Assembly (NCBI GenBank): GCA_003693705.1 | Contig: RBZT01000312.1 | Coordinates: 62,827 to 126,826, forward strand | Source of the DNA: Polymyxa betae | Lineage: Eukaryota; Endomyxa; Phytomyxea; Plasmodiophorida; Plasmodiophoridae | DNA: 64,000 nucleotides | Direction of reading: 5' to 3' | Part shown: piece by piece, positions 53,012-64,000 of the stretch | Position numbering within the stretch: position 1 is the stretch's first letter | Layout: each line of letters opens with the position of its first letter | Position numbers and translations under genes: made by a program | Notes under the pieces: generated by a model | Seen by the model: only the letters and a program-made list of their open reading frames with translations | Databases searched by the model: none | Told to the model about the DNA's origin: nothing

Positions 53012-53628
53012 TTACGAGGAATTCTGCCGATCAGCTTCTGCTTTCCGCTTCTGGAGCAGATGCTGGATAGTGACGAGACCTTCCCTTTTACGGCCCAGTT
53101 CGGTATCAGCTTCAGCAATCTTGGTGCCGATCACGCCCAGTTTCCGGCTGAAATATTCGGCGGCGTCCGAGACGCGTTTCTCAATGAAATATCCTGATTT
53201 AGAGCTCAGATCTTGATTAGGAGAGGGCACGAAACATGCCTCTTACCTGTTCCAGCATCTACAAGAACCTTTTCATTATCAGATAATATACCAGGAGCGT
53301 ATAGAGAATCTGTTAATGGCACAAGAACATCCTTGCCTGTTTTAAACAGAATTGGTTGCAAAATCCAACGCGAAAATCTACGATATCCGATCTACCTGAG
53401 CTGAACGTTTTGAGACCTTCTAACGCCTTCTGCGAAGTTTGAAACCGGGAGGCGCCTATTCTCAGCGTATTCGATGCCTGAGCGAGACCTTGAACTTCCT
53501 GTTACCCAGATTTAGTCAAGCATCGGGACGACGACAGGATCGGCAGAGACCTGCTCGAACTGGTTCTTGAGCATGACCAGCTGCTCATACGGCAACGTTG
53601 AGATATCGATCTGCTGTGGCTGAGACAT
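53012..53628 (-). CDS. PFDN5: Prefoldin subunit 5
   Basis: A cytosolic chaperone subunit that delivers actin and tubulin to the CCT chaperonin. Exons give [18 protein letters not shown], then [13 protein letters not shown] and [13 protein letters not shown], the beta-hairpin signature of alpha-type prefoldins. A C-terminal coiled coil ([17 protein letters not shown]) follows. Four exons join by GT-AG introns. The start at 53628 ([13 protein letters not shown]) matches the family better than an upstream in-frame Met. The protein is complete, about 140 residues. Confidence 0.95.
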
Positions 53629-53883
53629 GGTCGAATGCAGCACGACGATGACCGTGGCCCGATGTGCTGCTCGGTAGTACCCGCCCTCACCAATCACGGA
53701 CAATGAAGAGCGACCACTGTTTTTTGATGCGGTTCAGCGCGCAACGACAACGCCGAATTTGCTTGGATGGCAATCGTTAAAATAAAACCGAACTGAGATC
53801 GACGTTGCAATCGGGACAACAAAGCTTCATTCATATTGGATGACGATAATGGAGGAATTTGTACTCTGTGATTATTATCAGGG

Positions 53884-54530
53884 ATGTCTCTAACTAATGC
53901 TGGCACGAGGAGCGTCTTTCAGCCAAATCTGCCTGGAAACCATCTCATGTTCTGCTCTGATCGTAATACGCGGAATGAAAACAGCATAGTCTGGGAGTTC
54001 ATCAACAGATCGCAACCTTTGAGCTCTACACGCTGTTTGCCAAATGAATCGGTCGCGAATTCAACCAGCAGAATGATACACGAAAGTTGGTGAGAACAAG
54101 TTCGATTTGTTTAAGGAGATGAATGATATCGGGCATCGGCTGGCACATTACATCTACGTCTTTTCAGAACAGATGCAAAGTTTCCTATATTGACACCCAG
54201 AATGCTATACGATCAGCGTGGCACATATTTATCATTAATCTGATGCATTTGTGTGGCAGAATCCGCTAATCGATTGATTCATGACCCGCTATTAAGAGAC
54301 ACAACTCCGTATAAACAACTTCGATCTCAAAACCCCATTATGGGACCTTTCGTTCGAGTTCGGATATCCTTCAGATGCGAAACAAATGCAATCGGATTTC
54401 TTACAGCCATAAACTGTGGCGATCACGTTTGGCGCCCTGTCATGCTACTCTTGAAGACGTTGATCTTGTTCAGTGGAATTACGATGCGCTCGGAATGGAG
54501 AATACTCGATGAAGCAATCGGCCGATGACT
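53884..54530 (+). CDS. Possible multi-exon gene, unrecognised
   Basis: Several exon-like frames occur in series: 53884-54093 (starting MSLTNAGTRSVFQPN), 54253-54420 (with PFVRVRISFRCETNAIGF), and 54445-54530 (TLEDVDLVQWNYDALGMEN, then stop). The last is preceded by a GT...AG interval. The middle portion, 54100-54250, is unclear. Minus-strand frames here also look partly coding, so strand is not certain. Confidence 0.3.
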
Positions 54531-54568
54531 CTGGAATCATTGGTTGAAATGCTGGCAGGCAGAGTTTC

Positions 54569-55429
54569 ATGACGGTTGCTGCAGATCGTCTGGATCCGGA
54601 ACGAATCAACGAATCGTGGCTGATCTCAAGAAAAGGCCTGGCAATATATCGGCTCCTCGCCTTGATTTTCGTGCTGTACACGATTCTGTATACATTAGCA
54701 TACAGCTCCATAGCTCGACATCTGTTATTTGCTACACATTGGAACGCATTGCTCATACTCTTGTAAAACCAGCTAGTTATTCAGATCATCCCATTTCGCC
54801 TTTCGCTGAATGTCATGCAGATTCTTCATACTGGGTACGATTACAGATTGGAATATGGTTAAGAGCCGAGCACTGATCGTCGTGACGTTTATCGTGTTTG
54901 AGACATCGGTCTCCATTGCCTTCACCATAGTTGTAAGAACTGGATTTCGTTCGATTTCCTCTCATGATCGATGTGATGGCAGGCGCTGTACTGGGGAGCT
55001 ATCAATCCCAGCCGCCAATTCGAATCGGTGAATCTCGCCTTGAGCAGCGTCCAGAATCATGGCATCGTGTCTGCCTTGATCTACATCGATTTATTCTTGA
55101 ACAATGCAATTGTAAAGGCTCGTGATGTTATCTATCCGATCGCGTTCGCGATCCTATACCTGCCTGTAAACGCTGCATGGACTACAATAACCAACCGTCC
55201 GATTTATCCCCAGGTTGATTGGAAACGGCTTTGGACCTTTTACGTCATTGTAATTGCATTAGCACTCATCATTATTGTGCATCTAACCGTATGGTTCGTC
55301 ACATACATACTTCGGCCAGGTCACGATGTGGAAGAGACTGCTGGCGAACCAGGAGAGTCAAAGGCTGGCGAACCAGGAGAGTCGAAGGCTGGAGAATCGA
55401 GTGTCCAGATTCCACCATCCACACCCTAA
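54569..55429 (+). CDS. Rolling-stone-like multi-pass membrane protein
   Basis: Three exons, about 250 residues with six or seven hydrophobic spans, for example YRLLALIFVLYTILYTLAY, ALIVVTFIVFETSVSIAF and FYVIVIALALIIIVHLTVWF. The segment NHGIVSALIYIDLFLNNAI and the PIYPQVDW motif before the last span resemble the Rost family of membrane proteins found in animals, fungi and oomycetes. The cytosolic tail holds two and a half copies of a ten-residue repeat, AGEPGESK. The function is unknown. Confidence 0.65.
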
Positions 55430-55506
55430 ATTGTAATATAGGAATTCCATTGCAATTGTATACGTTTAAATCTAGGTTAAAATACGTTTGGTTCAGAGAG
55501 AGAATG

Positions 55507-57475
55507 TTATACGGTTATGCTGGTTGCATTCTTTAGGTCGTGATGTTCTTGCTGCAAACGAAGGACTCGGTTTGTGATTGAATTAATACGAGTCACAATA
55601 TCAGCAGATTCGGTGGCGTTACGCTGCCCACTAGACTGACTAGAAATAGAATCAGGAGAGAGCAATCGTTCGACTTCCTTTCAGGAAAATCAGCGATTTT
55701 GCAAGCAGAAGCGACATACAAAATGACCTGCTTATGGATGGATGGTTCAGCTTCCAGTGCTTCTTGCCTTCTTTTAACAATCTCCTGGGCGAGACTTGAC
55801 ACAATATGCTGCCTCTCCTGCTCCAGCTGGTTTTTCAGCGCAGCAACGGCAGTCTTATTGTCTTGCTCAGCCTCAACTCGTATCTCTTCAATCCAGGAGG
55901 TTTTTGCAGAATCGAATTCAGCTGGGATAGCATTGATCAGCGTTGGGAAAGTTAAACAAACGAAGTCAGACCTCGGAGAGCCTGTAAATCCCGCTCGATG
56001 GTAGCTTGATGTTCGCGACGCAATCTGGCGCATTCATCTTCCCTTTCCGTCAGAAGAGCGTTCTTGAAATCTTCAATTGCTAGCAGCTGCCTGAAATGCT
56101 ATGAGTTTTACATAAGCGAATAGAACTGATATTGCCTTTGTTGCAAAAGATTCTTTTCGTCGGCGATATTGGCATCATTTTCTGCTTTCATTTCCTGTTT
56201 GATCTTCTCACACGCCAAAAGCCTTTCATTTTCAAGCTTTCTCCGAATTTTTTTTATGGTTTGGTCCATCTAAGCATTTAACATTGAATATCCATTCCAC
56301 AGCACAACCCGGGAGGTGTCTTACTTGAAGATTTATTTCATTCTGGATATCGAGCTTATACTTTGCTAAGTATCGATCATTGTCCTCCTGAATTTCCTTT
56401 CGCAGCCGACTTTCGTATGATTTAGCCTTAGATAAAGCCCTTCTTTCTTCCTGCTCTTTAGAGGTTTTCAGATTTTCAAGAGCCTCTTTCTGAATTTCCT
56501 ATCAATCTGTGAGAAGACTCATGTTGAAAAAGAGCCATTACCTTCTTCTTTTCTTGAAACTCCTTGGAATGTTTCGTTTTTAAAGCCATTATTTGTTTTG
56601 AAAGCGTCGCCTTGGCTTCCTTCTGAATAGCCTCAAGACGGCTATCAAAGTCACGTTTAACTTGCGACTCGATCTCCTTTAACTTGAGCGCATTCTGCTT
56701 TTTCTCCTTCTCCGATACTTTTTTGGCGTCCTAAGCACTGAATCAGAATTCTGTGTAGATGTAATTAACGGCATCTAAAACAGAGTTTAACTTCTTCAAT
56801 TTCCGCGCGTAACCGTGATTTCATCTCCTGGTGTTCGTTATGAAGAAACTGATGAAGATTTTGCATTTTTTCTTTTCGTTCTTTTGCAACTTCACGTTCA
56901 AGTTTATCTTTCAATGCTTTCATTCGTTTGTCCTACACAATGGTTAAAGTCGAATATCACATCAGCACAGATGCAACTTTCTCTAAGTCGACGGCGCGCT
57001 GGGCTTCTGCAATCGCCTCCTCCTCCTTACGCTCCCAAACCTGATCCATCTCGTTTGCGATCTTATCAATTTCGCTTTTCGCGATCGATTCGGCTTCTAT
57101 ACGCAATGCTTCCAATAATTTCCCCATCTAGGATGGCATTCACATTTTTGTTCAACAAACAACTTGCCAAACCTCCGAATAATGAAGCTCATGGAGGATC
57201 TTGATGCTGTCCAGCAGATCTTGCTTAAATTGCTTGATGAGGTCGTCGGTCATCAAAGAATTGTTCCTCTTAAGATATTGGCTGCTCGCTTCGAACAGCT
57301 GCTGATGTCGCTCCTGTATTTTGTTCGCCATGCGCTCATAGGAGGATTGATATTGTCGGTTAAGGTGATCATATTGGCAATGGACATGCTTCTGAAGCAG
57401 CTCCCAATGTTTCTTATCATAGCCCTGCAGGAGAAGTTGGAAATGATGGATTGGGGCTGGCCCTGTTGCCATCAT
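55507..57475 (-). CDS. Long coiled-coil protein
   Basis: About nine exons separated by introns of 40-60 nt, totalling roughly 520 residues. It starts MMATGPAPIHHFQLLLQGYD. Apart from that short head and the Ser-rich C-terminus it is continuous heptad coiled coil, rich in Lys, Glu and Gln (for example KREIQED and ARLRREHQATIE segments). No other domain is seen. A centrosomal or ciliary structural role is possible but only inferred. It converges on the Rost-like gene, with 77 bp between stops. Confidence 0.75.
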
Positions 57476-58084
57476 GACAGATTGAAATGACCGAAATGAC
57501 TTTGTGAGTCACAGACTATCAAATGAAACCACATTGCCGATTGCATTAGATTCGCACGCTGCTTCACAAATTGTTTTGTCTTTCAAGCGCATGGCCGAAG
57601 CACTCGGGCAACATGGTTGCATAACCCAGTTTTCGATGTCTTGACTATCGAATCTGTGAATAGTCTGTCCCTGAAAGGCCCACTGTCATCGGTAGAATGA
57701 TTGAGGCAATGTAACATTAACCATGGTGGCATGATGGGTGACCTGTAATGAGTGTCATACGATCAGGCTGTCTGTTGTCCATATAGACACACTGACTTGA
57801 GACACTCGAATCATGATCAACCGTATGACCATAAAAATGATAATGATCTTGTTAAAATCGACCATCCCACCGACATGCCTGTCTCTACTATCCATTGTCA
57901 TGCAACGAAATTTTCGAAAGCGATTTATTTGCTGTAGGTAGAACTAGGATACTACACAACGATCTTCGGTGCATGGGCCTGGCGATCCTTATCTTGATCC
58001 TGTGTCGGCATAGCCTTATAATAGAAGCTATTCGTCATAGACCGTGCTTGATTGGGCTATCTGCTCGTAAAGTTTACAAGCAAC
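57476..58084. other. Intergenic region
   Basis: About 600 bp between two divergent start codons. No coding frame with plausible composition and no repeats are seen. Confidence 0.4.
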
Positions 58085-58523
58085 ATGGAAAGCCCAGCTC
58101 GTGAGGCACATCATCAGCCGGGACGGCCACGAATCGAAATATGGGAGCCTACGTATAGGATGTCTCCAAAAGAAGGCACTGTGTTCCAGCCATATAAAGT
58201 CGAGTCGATCTTGAAATCCCGACTGCATCCATGCCTGGATGGATTCGTGTACGACCACGATAAAGCTAAAGAGTTAATGCTGCAGTTGACTACTGAAATT
58301 AAGAACGAAGTTAAAAGTACTGGAAGCGACATCCTCGGATGTTATACTGATTATTGTCATCATAACAGAACTAGACTTCGAGCGCTATAAAATCATAGTG
58401 CAGGTGTCTATTGGAGAAGTTAAAGGGCAAGGCATCCGGGTAGCGTCTCGATGCCTTTGGGATGACAAAACTGATAACTGTGCATCTTACTCAGTCAAAA
58501 ATGTGATAATCAGTTTTCAATGA
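58085..58523 (+). CDS. Tctex-type dynein light chain (Tctex1 domain)
   Basis: The first exon has YRMSPKEGTVFQPYKVE, then the helix SILKSRLHPCLDGFVYDHD. A 54-nt intron joins to LDFERYKIIVQVSIGE and GQGIRVASRCLWDDKTDN, the signature of the Tctex1 fold. The protein would normally end about fifteen residues after this point with a beta-strand. Here the frame meets a stop at 58521-58523, and the following sequence (VFTEAAV) suggests one more exon up to about 58690 that I cannot join with normal splice sites. Family members bind dynein intermediate chains or cilia proteins. Confidence 0.8.
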
Positions 58524-58746
58524 TCACGATAGAGTATTTACTGAAGCAGCGGTTATAGGAGAGCACATGGGCTGTAGCAACAGTTTTCGGCCTTTTCCTC
58601 GAATGAGCTTCATGCTCAAGCATGGAAAGCAACCTCAATGCGATTTAATCAGCCGGAAGGAGGATCTCCATCATTACCAGCCTCTTAATTAATGAATAAG
58701 AATGGCTTATATAATTATTTGACCTAGCGTAATATGCAATCTTGCA

Positions 58747-59515
58747 TTAAGAACTCTGATCTGGAGCGAACTCATATGTAGTGGATGCAACTCCGCCAGC
58801 TTCCTCCGATTGTTTCACTGTTCCGCATCGCTTTGATTCGCGAAAGAACTTCATGATTAGCTGTTGTACATTTTGCTGGCGAATAAATGTTTTGGCCTGC
58901 ACCTGAGAGATGCTTAGATTTGCCAGTGAGATCACAAATTGAAGCATCCTTGTCGGACCTCTAAATCTCGAAAGACATCAAGTGTGCATAAACCAGACCG
59001 GCGAGCGATCGTTATGGCTTTCAGTATTGCTCTTGTCCAGAGAATGCGGCCATACGTCAACGACTCATAAGACAAAGTTGTGCAACACTGCAGCCCCATT
59101 ATGACAAAACGGATCTGCCAAAAAAGTTATTTGAGTATCAAAATATAGGGTCTTTGTGCTAACTTCGTCGTTGTTGGAACACTGAAAGTCCAGTGTTCGT
59201 TCTTCCGCAATGATTGAGAAACAGAGCCAGGGTTTTCCCGTGCTCCAATCATAGTCTGTAAATGCTTGGGTTCTTGGGCCCACAACGATTCCATGCACCT
59301 CAGCTAGTTCGACTGCAATGACGTTTAAATCACATAAGACTATGCAAATTTGTTGAAAATACGTAACTGGATCCTAAAGCCCTAGACGGGGATCTTCCCC
59401 AAATTAGCTCTCCATTGTCTCTGCTCATTTTGATGTAGCGTCGTTTTGGAGCTTTTGGCCATTTGTAGCGGATGACATACAGTCCCTTTTGCAACTTCGC
59501 CAACATGGATGCCAT
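58747..59515 (-). CDS. PH-domain protein
   Basis: Five exons. The PH domain starts LQKGLYVIRYKWPKAPKRRY, with the strand LSRDN-like segment MSRDNGELIW. After a 28-nt intron (59340-59367) it continues ELAEVHGIVVGPRTQAF and CFSIIAEERTLDFQC. This strand order and the GPRT and RTLDF motifs resemble PH domains of plant PRAF-type and phospholipid-signalling proteins. The helix at the end (ILWTRAILKAITIARR) closes the fold. A tail of about 50 residues follows. The start used is the first Met; upstream in-frame sequence to 59611 may add an exon. Confidence 0.65.
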
Positions 59516-60513
59516 TTCACACTGACGTTCGTGGTAGCGACTCAGAATGGAGTCTACAGCGAAACGATTGGTTAAGCAAGATCGATAACGAGGTGCTCTG
59601 GTAAGGGACAAAGGAGGAGGCGCTGAACAGCTCCGATCCTATACAGTGTTAATGATGATGTCTCCTTTTCGAATCGATTACCCGTTTGTGGCTAGTATTA
59701 GGAGGTGTATGGTCTTTAAAGCGAACCCTTTTAGGTGCCACTATAGTCTTGGTTGACGGAATCGCAGCGAAATGCTGTGATTTTGAGCGCTGCCGAATGT
59801 TTTCATTGTTTTGTCTGTTTATTGTTTGCTTATCGGTTTCGACGTCATCTAGCGATTCTCCAAACAGCTTGCTATGGTTTGATAAGAATTCGCATGCCTA
59901 GGCAATCTGCAGCATATACCGAATTTTAGAGAGCGTCAGCAAATCGGATGCAGAGCGAATCAAATTGGAAATCGTGGAAGCCATGCTGCTTGCAGAAGTC
60001 ACTATGTGAGGGTGACGGAATTGAAAGTGAAAGTAACACTGGCAGTGGTAGAGGTGAACCGCATTACGTTTCAATTCGGTCTCACCTCTCATCTCTTTGT
60101 AAAAACTTTATTGAAGGACCTTCCTTTATGCAGCTGTATTAGTTAAATAACGATAGCTACAAGAGAGTGCTTATCATCGGCAGCTCTCATTCGCGTTTTG
60201 AAGTCGTCTTTATTAACGAGATGTAATTGGAAGGAGAAATTATTGCACGAACACGTAAGAGTTGATTCCTTTTGTGTACTAACGTATCTGGAAAACACAA
60301 AACTTTGAAATAGGTCTGCCAGAGTAGCCCGTGGATTGATCCTGAAGCAGCGTGTTCAGAAGAAGCATCGTTCAACGACATATTTAGTGGGAACCATCAT
60401 GAAGGGACGTGGCTGCGCCGCCTGGCCTCTGTGACGCTGATTTGAACTTTCCATAAAAGCATTTTCATTTCATTTTGCATACATACACGGCAACATATTG
60501 CTCAACATCGAGT
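59516..60513. other. Unassigned region with small ORFs
   Basis: Nothing can be assigned with confidence. A plus-strand frame at 59795-59900 looks like a signal peptide (MFSLFCLFIVCLSVSTSSSD) and could join to 59901-60006 (ILESVSKSDAERIKLEIVE), but no clean splice pair links them. On the minus strand 60187-60381 encodes a 64-residue frame of unknown nature (GSIHGLLWQTYFK). Confidence 0.3.
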
Positions 60514-63500
60514 ATGTTTACCGGCCATGGCGGTCGTGAACGCCGTCGAGTCGATCTTTCTGGCCGCAGAACTGAGCCCGGTAGTGTCCAAGCATCAGCG
60601 AATGCGAAATCACTAAAGATTACGGCTAGTGAACAGAAATGATATCCTTGAGAAAGCCAAGTTGATGCGGATTCAGAGGGAACAGGATCGTCAGAAAGAA
60701 TCAAGCTCTGTAATTATTCAGGTAAACTATTGGAATCTAGTTAAAATTCCGTCAATTTGTTGCAGTCTTCGAATCATGTTATTTTCAGGCGGCGTATCGC
60801 TCGCATCGACTGAGACGATCAGTAAAAGTGGCGTTTCGAACTAGTTTTGACGCCAATTGTAGATCCGAGGATCTGACTGATGTCAGTGTTATTCGACATT
60901 TACTTTCAGTCTTGATATTCTTTTATAATCCATCAGTTGATTCTGCACGGCTGCGAAAAATGGCAGAAATTCTTGTTGCGTCACTTCGCCAAAAAGGTGA
61001 CTATTGGAATGCTAGAATCTCGTGTCTGAATATGACGGTTTTTTCAATACAGATATCAAAAGGAATTATCTCCAATTGATGCTATTTGATGACTTGACTC
61101 AAACATGGATATTCCAAATGCAGCGGCTTTTGAAAAACGTTTTAGATGCTCTTTCAGAGTAATCCACTTTTTGATTGCTGGTTGGCTGGCCTTGTAGTGA
61201 CTTGGAAAAGCAGACATTTCGTTCCTGCCTTCGTCTCAATCATTTTCCTGGTGTTTAGCCCGGAATACTGGCCGGTTCGTCCTTCCAAAGCGAATCACTG
61301 CTCAACAAGTGTCATCCAATATGTCTTAAGAAATAATGCTTCTCTCGTATTTCGATCAGCTTTAATCTCGAAGGTAGTTTATCATCCAGCAACTATCGCG
61401 ACCATGATCTTAATTCTTTTCATGTAGTTTCCTCTAGATTTTCCTCTGCTCAATGCATCTGCTGAACAGGTTAACTTAAGTTTCCTGTTGGTCAAGGCTT
61501 GCCTGAAGCTCTGCCATGCTTCGACGATATACTATTTTGTTCGGGATATCCTAACGATCCCCTCACTGCTGAATCGGTCGGTTTCAAACTGTAGTAACTG
61601 TTTCCGCTGATCAGTTTTTAGCCATGGAATTCAAGGAATGCAGCCTTTATATTCACAAGAGAACCTGAAGCTGATATACAATATTGTTTGCTCGGATAAT
61701 GGGCAGATACTTGCTGATATTACTTCAAGATATGGCGATGTCGGAGATCCTGCATATCCTTCAGCTGGTACGGCCTGTGTACTTGAATGTTTGGTTACTA
61801 ACTGTGCCAAAGGCTGGTTGATGGGCAATATATTTCATTTATCGATGCCTTCTGTTGAAAATGAAACCGAGGATAATCGCCTGTTCTCGGCTTTGTCCAC
61901 TATACTCTTCCGGGGCCCTAAAGTAGGTTGCTTCGTTCAGCAGGAAATGTTATAATGTGGAATCAGTCCATATTTCCATCTTTGTCTCAAGTTCAATTTG
62001 AAGACGAAATGAGAGATGATGACGAAGAGCTGTCCAGTGAATTCCTCTTTGATCATTTGCCTCTACGACTCAAACAGCAACTTTCTTTTTTTACCGATCG
62101 TCGATTTTTGAATGCTGTAGTCCGGATTGTAAAACACCAGGCAATAGCTACTGAAATTGAGACATCTCGTCTGTCATTGATTTTTTTGCAGGAAGGCCTC
62201 TCTGAAAAATTTGTATCGATAACTTCAATACTCTCTGAGATTCTACGCGTTTGGCAAAGCGCCCGTTTTGAAATTCTCAGCGCCGTATCATTCGGTACCA
62301 ATATCGTTCAGTTGCTTTGGGCCGCTCTTAGTGAAGCAAACTTCGAGAAATTTACAATAACTGTACTACATTCACATCAGCATCCATTTCCTATGTTGCT
62401 TATCTTTTGAGTAGGATTATGAGAAAATCAGTCCCTCATTGTCCCTCTTCTGTCTTACATATGGACATTGTCTGAAAGTCATCGATGACGAAGAATTTTA
62501 TACTCAGCAAGTTCCGTTCACTATTCCTCAAACAATTAATATTATTCTGGCGTTAAGAAGTATGACATTTGGTATATTTGCACATATTAACTCATTTGAC
62601 ATTCGTATCACAGCTGTTTTGATACGCTTGTTCTGGTCGGATGGCGTTCTGATGTTAACATCACCTTGGGCATGTTACCTTCGTGAATTGGCAGCATCAA
62701 CATTCCAACAGCTCCGTGATCGCCAGTCTCGTAAACCGTTTGCCGACAAGGCAATCTTTGTAATGACCGAGCAGGCTAATCAAGAATTTCAGCAAGAGTG
62801 CTTCGCGATCGTTAACGAAGTAAAGAATTACTTTGAATAGTTTGTCGTTGCATTTTAGTTCAAATTTAGGCCGCAGCGGTCGGCGGCGACGCCACGCTGG
62901 ACAATATTTCTGGAGCTGGTGTGGGAAATCGCACTTTAACAATATTGAGAAGAGTCCCTGTGATTATCCAGTTTCACCAGCGTGTTGAATTATTCTATCG
63001 CGTTATTGAAGAAGTTCGTTTGCTCAATGGATATCTTTGTTCTCATATTGAAACTGCTTGATTAGGATAGGCATAGAGACCTTCATTTTCATCAATCTCA
63101 GGTCAATGTCCGACGAAATTTCCTTTTAGAGGATGCATTTGACCAGTTCGTGAATATGGGAAATCATGTGCGGGGTCGCATAAGGGTAACGCGTTTTTGT
63201 GCCATTTTTTCGGGCAGTTCACCAACTTATTTCAAGGTTAATTTTGTTGATGATTTCGGCCTAACGGAAGCAGGAATCGATGGAGGAGGGCTATTTAAAG
63301 AATTCATTAATATTGTATGCAAGCAGGTCTCTCTTCCAATTTTTTTTTAATCTAATGTTCATTTGTTTACCCTAAAGGCATTGGATCCTCAAACAGGAAT
63401 GTTTAAAGAAACAAATGAAAGTGAGCATTATCCATCACCAGCGTCCGGGCTCTGCCGAGAAGACCACTTGACGTAGGTTTTGTTCTCATCAATGGCTCAT

Positions 63501-64000
63501 TCATTCATAAAATGCAGGTTTTTCAAAGTTTTCGGCATCATTGTTGGGAAACTTCTCAGTAATCGCATTCAGATCGAGCCTCGATTTGCGAATTTTTTTC
63601 TTCGGAAACTGGCTTCTGTGCCTACTTGTATCGATGATTTACGATCTTTCGATCCTGAGATATCAAGAAACCTTTTGTTCTTGAAGAAATATGATGGCAA
63701 CTTTGAGGACTTAAGTCTATTTTTTTGTGTCATCAATGATGAACTCGGCCAAAAACAGGTAGTGAACCCGAGACTATTGTTAATTTGTTATTAAACGACA
63801 TTAGGTCGTAGAACTGTGCCCTGGAGGATCGTCAATTCCTGTTACCAAAGCCAACCGTTTAGCATTTATGCACCAGCTTGCAGATTACAAACTTAATCGG
63901 CAAATAAGGCTTCAAACCAATGCATTTATATTTGGACTTGAAATGGTTAAGAACCTGTATCACCTTGATATTTGTGACTAACGTGCACTTCAGATCATTC
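60514..64000 (+). CDS. UBE3C/Hul5-like HECT ubiquitin ligase, truncated by window end
   Basis: The N-terminus MFTGHGGRERRRVDLSGR, the basic helix with LMRIQREQDRQ, and an IQ-motif exon (IIQAAYRSHRLRR) match UBE3C/Hul5/UPL7-type ligases. A long helical region follows (60840-63100). The HECT N-lobe begins near 63100: EDAFDQFVNMGNHVRGR, NFVDDFGLTEAGIDGGGLFK, and GIIVGKLLSNRIQIEP. At 64000 the sequence is still in the N-lobe, so the C-lobe and its catalytic cysteine lie outside the window. About a dozen introns are implied. UBE3C-type ligases extend ubiquitin chains on proteasome substrates. Confidence 0.9.

Overview
The window is nuclear DNA from a gene-dense microbial eukaryote. Genes lie on both strands. 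Most are cut by many short GT-AG introns, usually 41-55 nt, with a few of 28-31 nt and a few that only read through as GC-AG. The gene set includes a fused five-domain shikimate enzyme (AROM), a peroxisomal E2 (PEX4), malonyl-CoA decarboxylase, a Tctex-type dynein light chain, tubulin cofactor C, a multi-exon WD-type propeller resembling a plant family, and a surface protein with a hevein-like chitin-binding module. This fits a walled or flagellated protist such as an oomycete or hyphochytrid-like stramenopile, a plasmodiophorid, or an early-diverging fungus. The sequence alone does not decide between these.

Layout: 1-2281 holds the 3' part of an unrecognised gene. 2313-3021 is an EF-hand protein, 3061-8257 AROM, and 8380-9067 a GPI-type chitin-binding surface protein, all on the minus strand. 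9068-11887 is a gene-poor stretch with a diverged repeat pair, a tandem duplication and a short telomere-like motif. 11888-25993 is a run of housekeeping and coiled-coil genes: a UBZ-like finger protein, DUF1640, PWP2, a beta-propeller, coiled-coil proteins, WW and C2 proteins, and Rab5. 26925-42872 is one giant gene of more than forty exons encoding roughly 4,500 residues (ConA-like, DUF3638/DUF3645, EF-hand and two RanBP2-type zinc fingers). 42891-64000 continues with tRNA 2'-phosphotransferase, TBCC, PEX4, malonyl-CoA decarboxylase, a cathepsin D-like protease, the splicing factor Ist3/RBMX2, prefoldin 5, a Rost-like membrane protein, coiled-coil, Tctex1 and PH proteins, and a UBE3C-like HECT ligase cut by the window end.

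The most interesting object is the giant gene. Read through its introns, its central region shows in order a Walker A loop, a DEVD box, an SGTP tripeptide, a TTGMD motif and a QGAYRMRG motif. This looks like a superfamily 2 helicase-type motor split by a large insert, carried in a protein that also has calcium-binding and ubiquitin-type zinc-finger modules. Convergent neighbours are packed extremely tightly, down to 18 bp between stop codons.

Exon joins were worked out by hand from reading frame, splice dinucleotides and family motifs. No alignment or gene finder was run. Coordinates of multi-exon genes are outer limits from start to stop codon and include introns.
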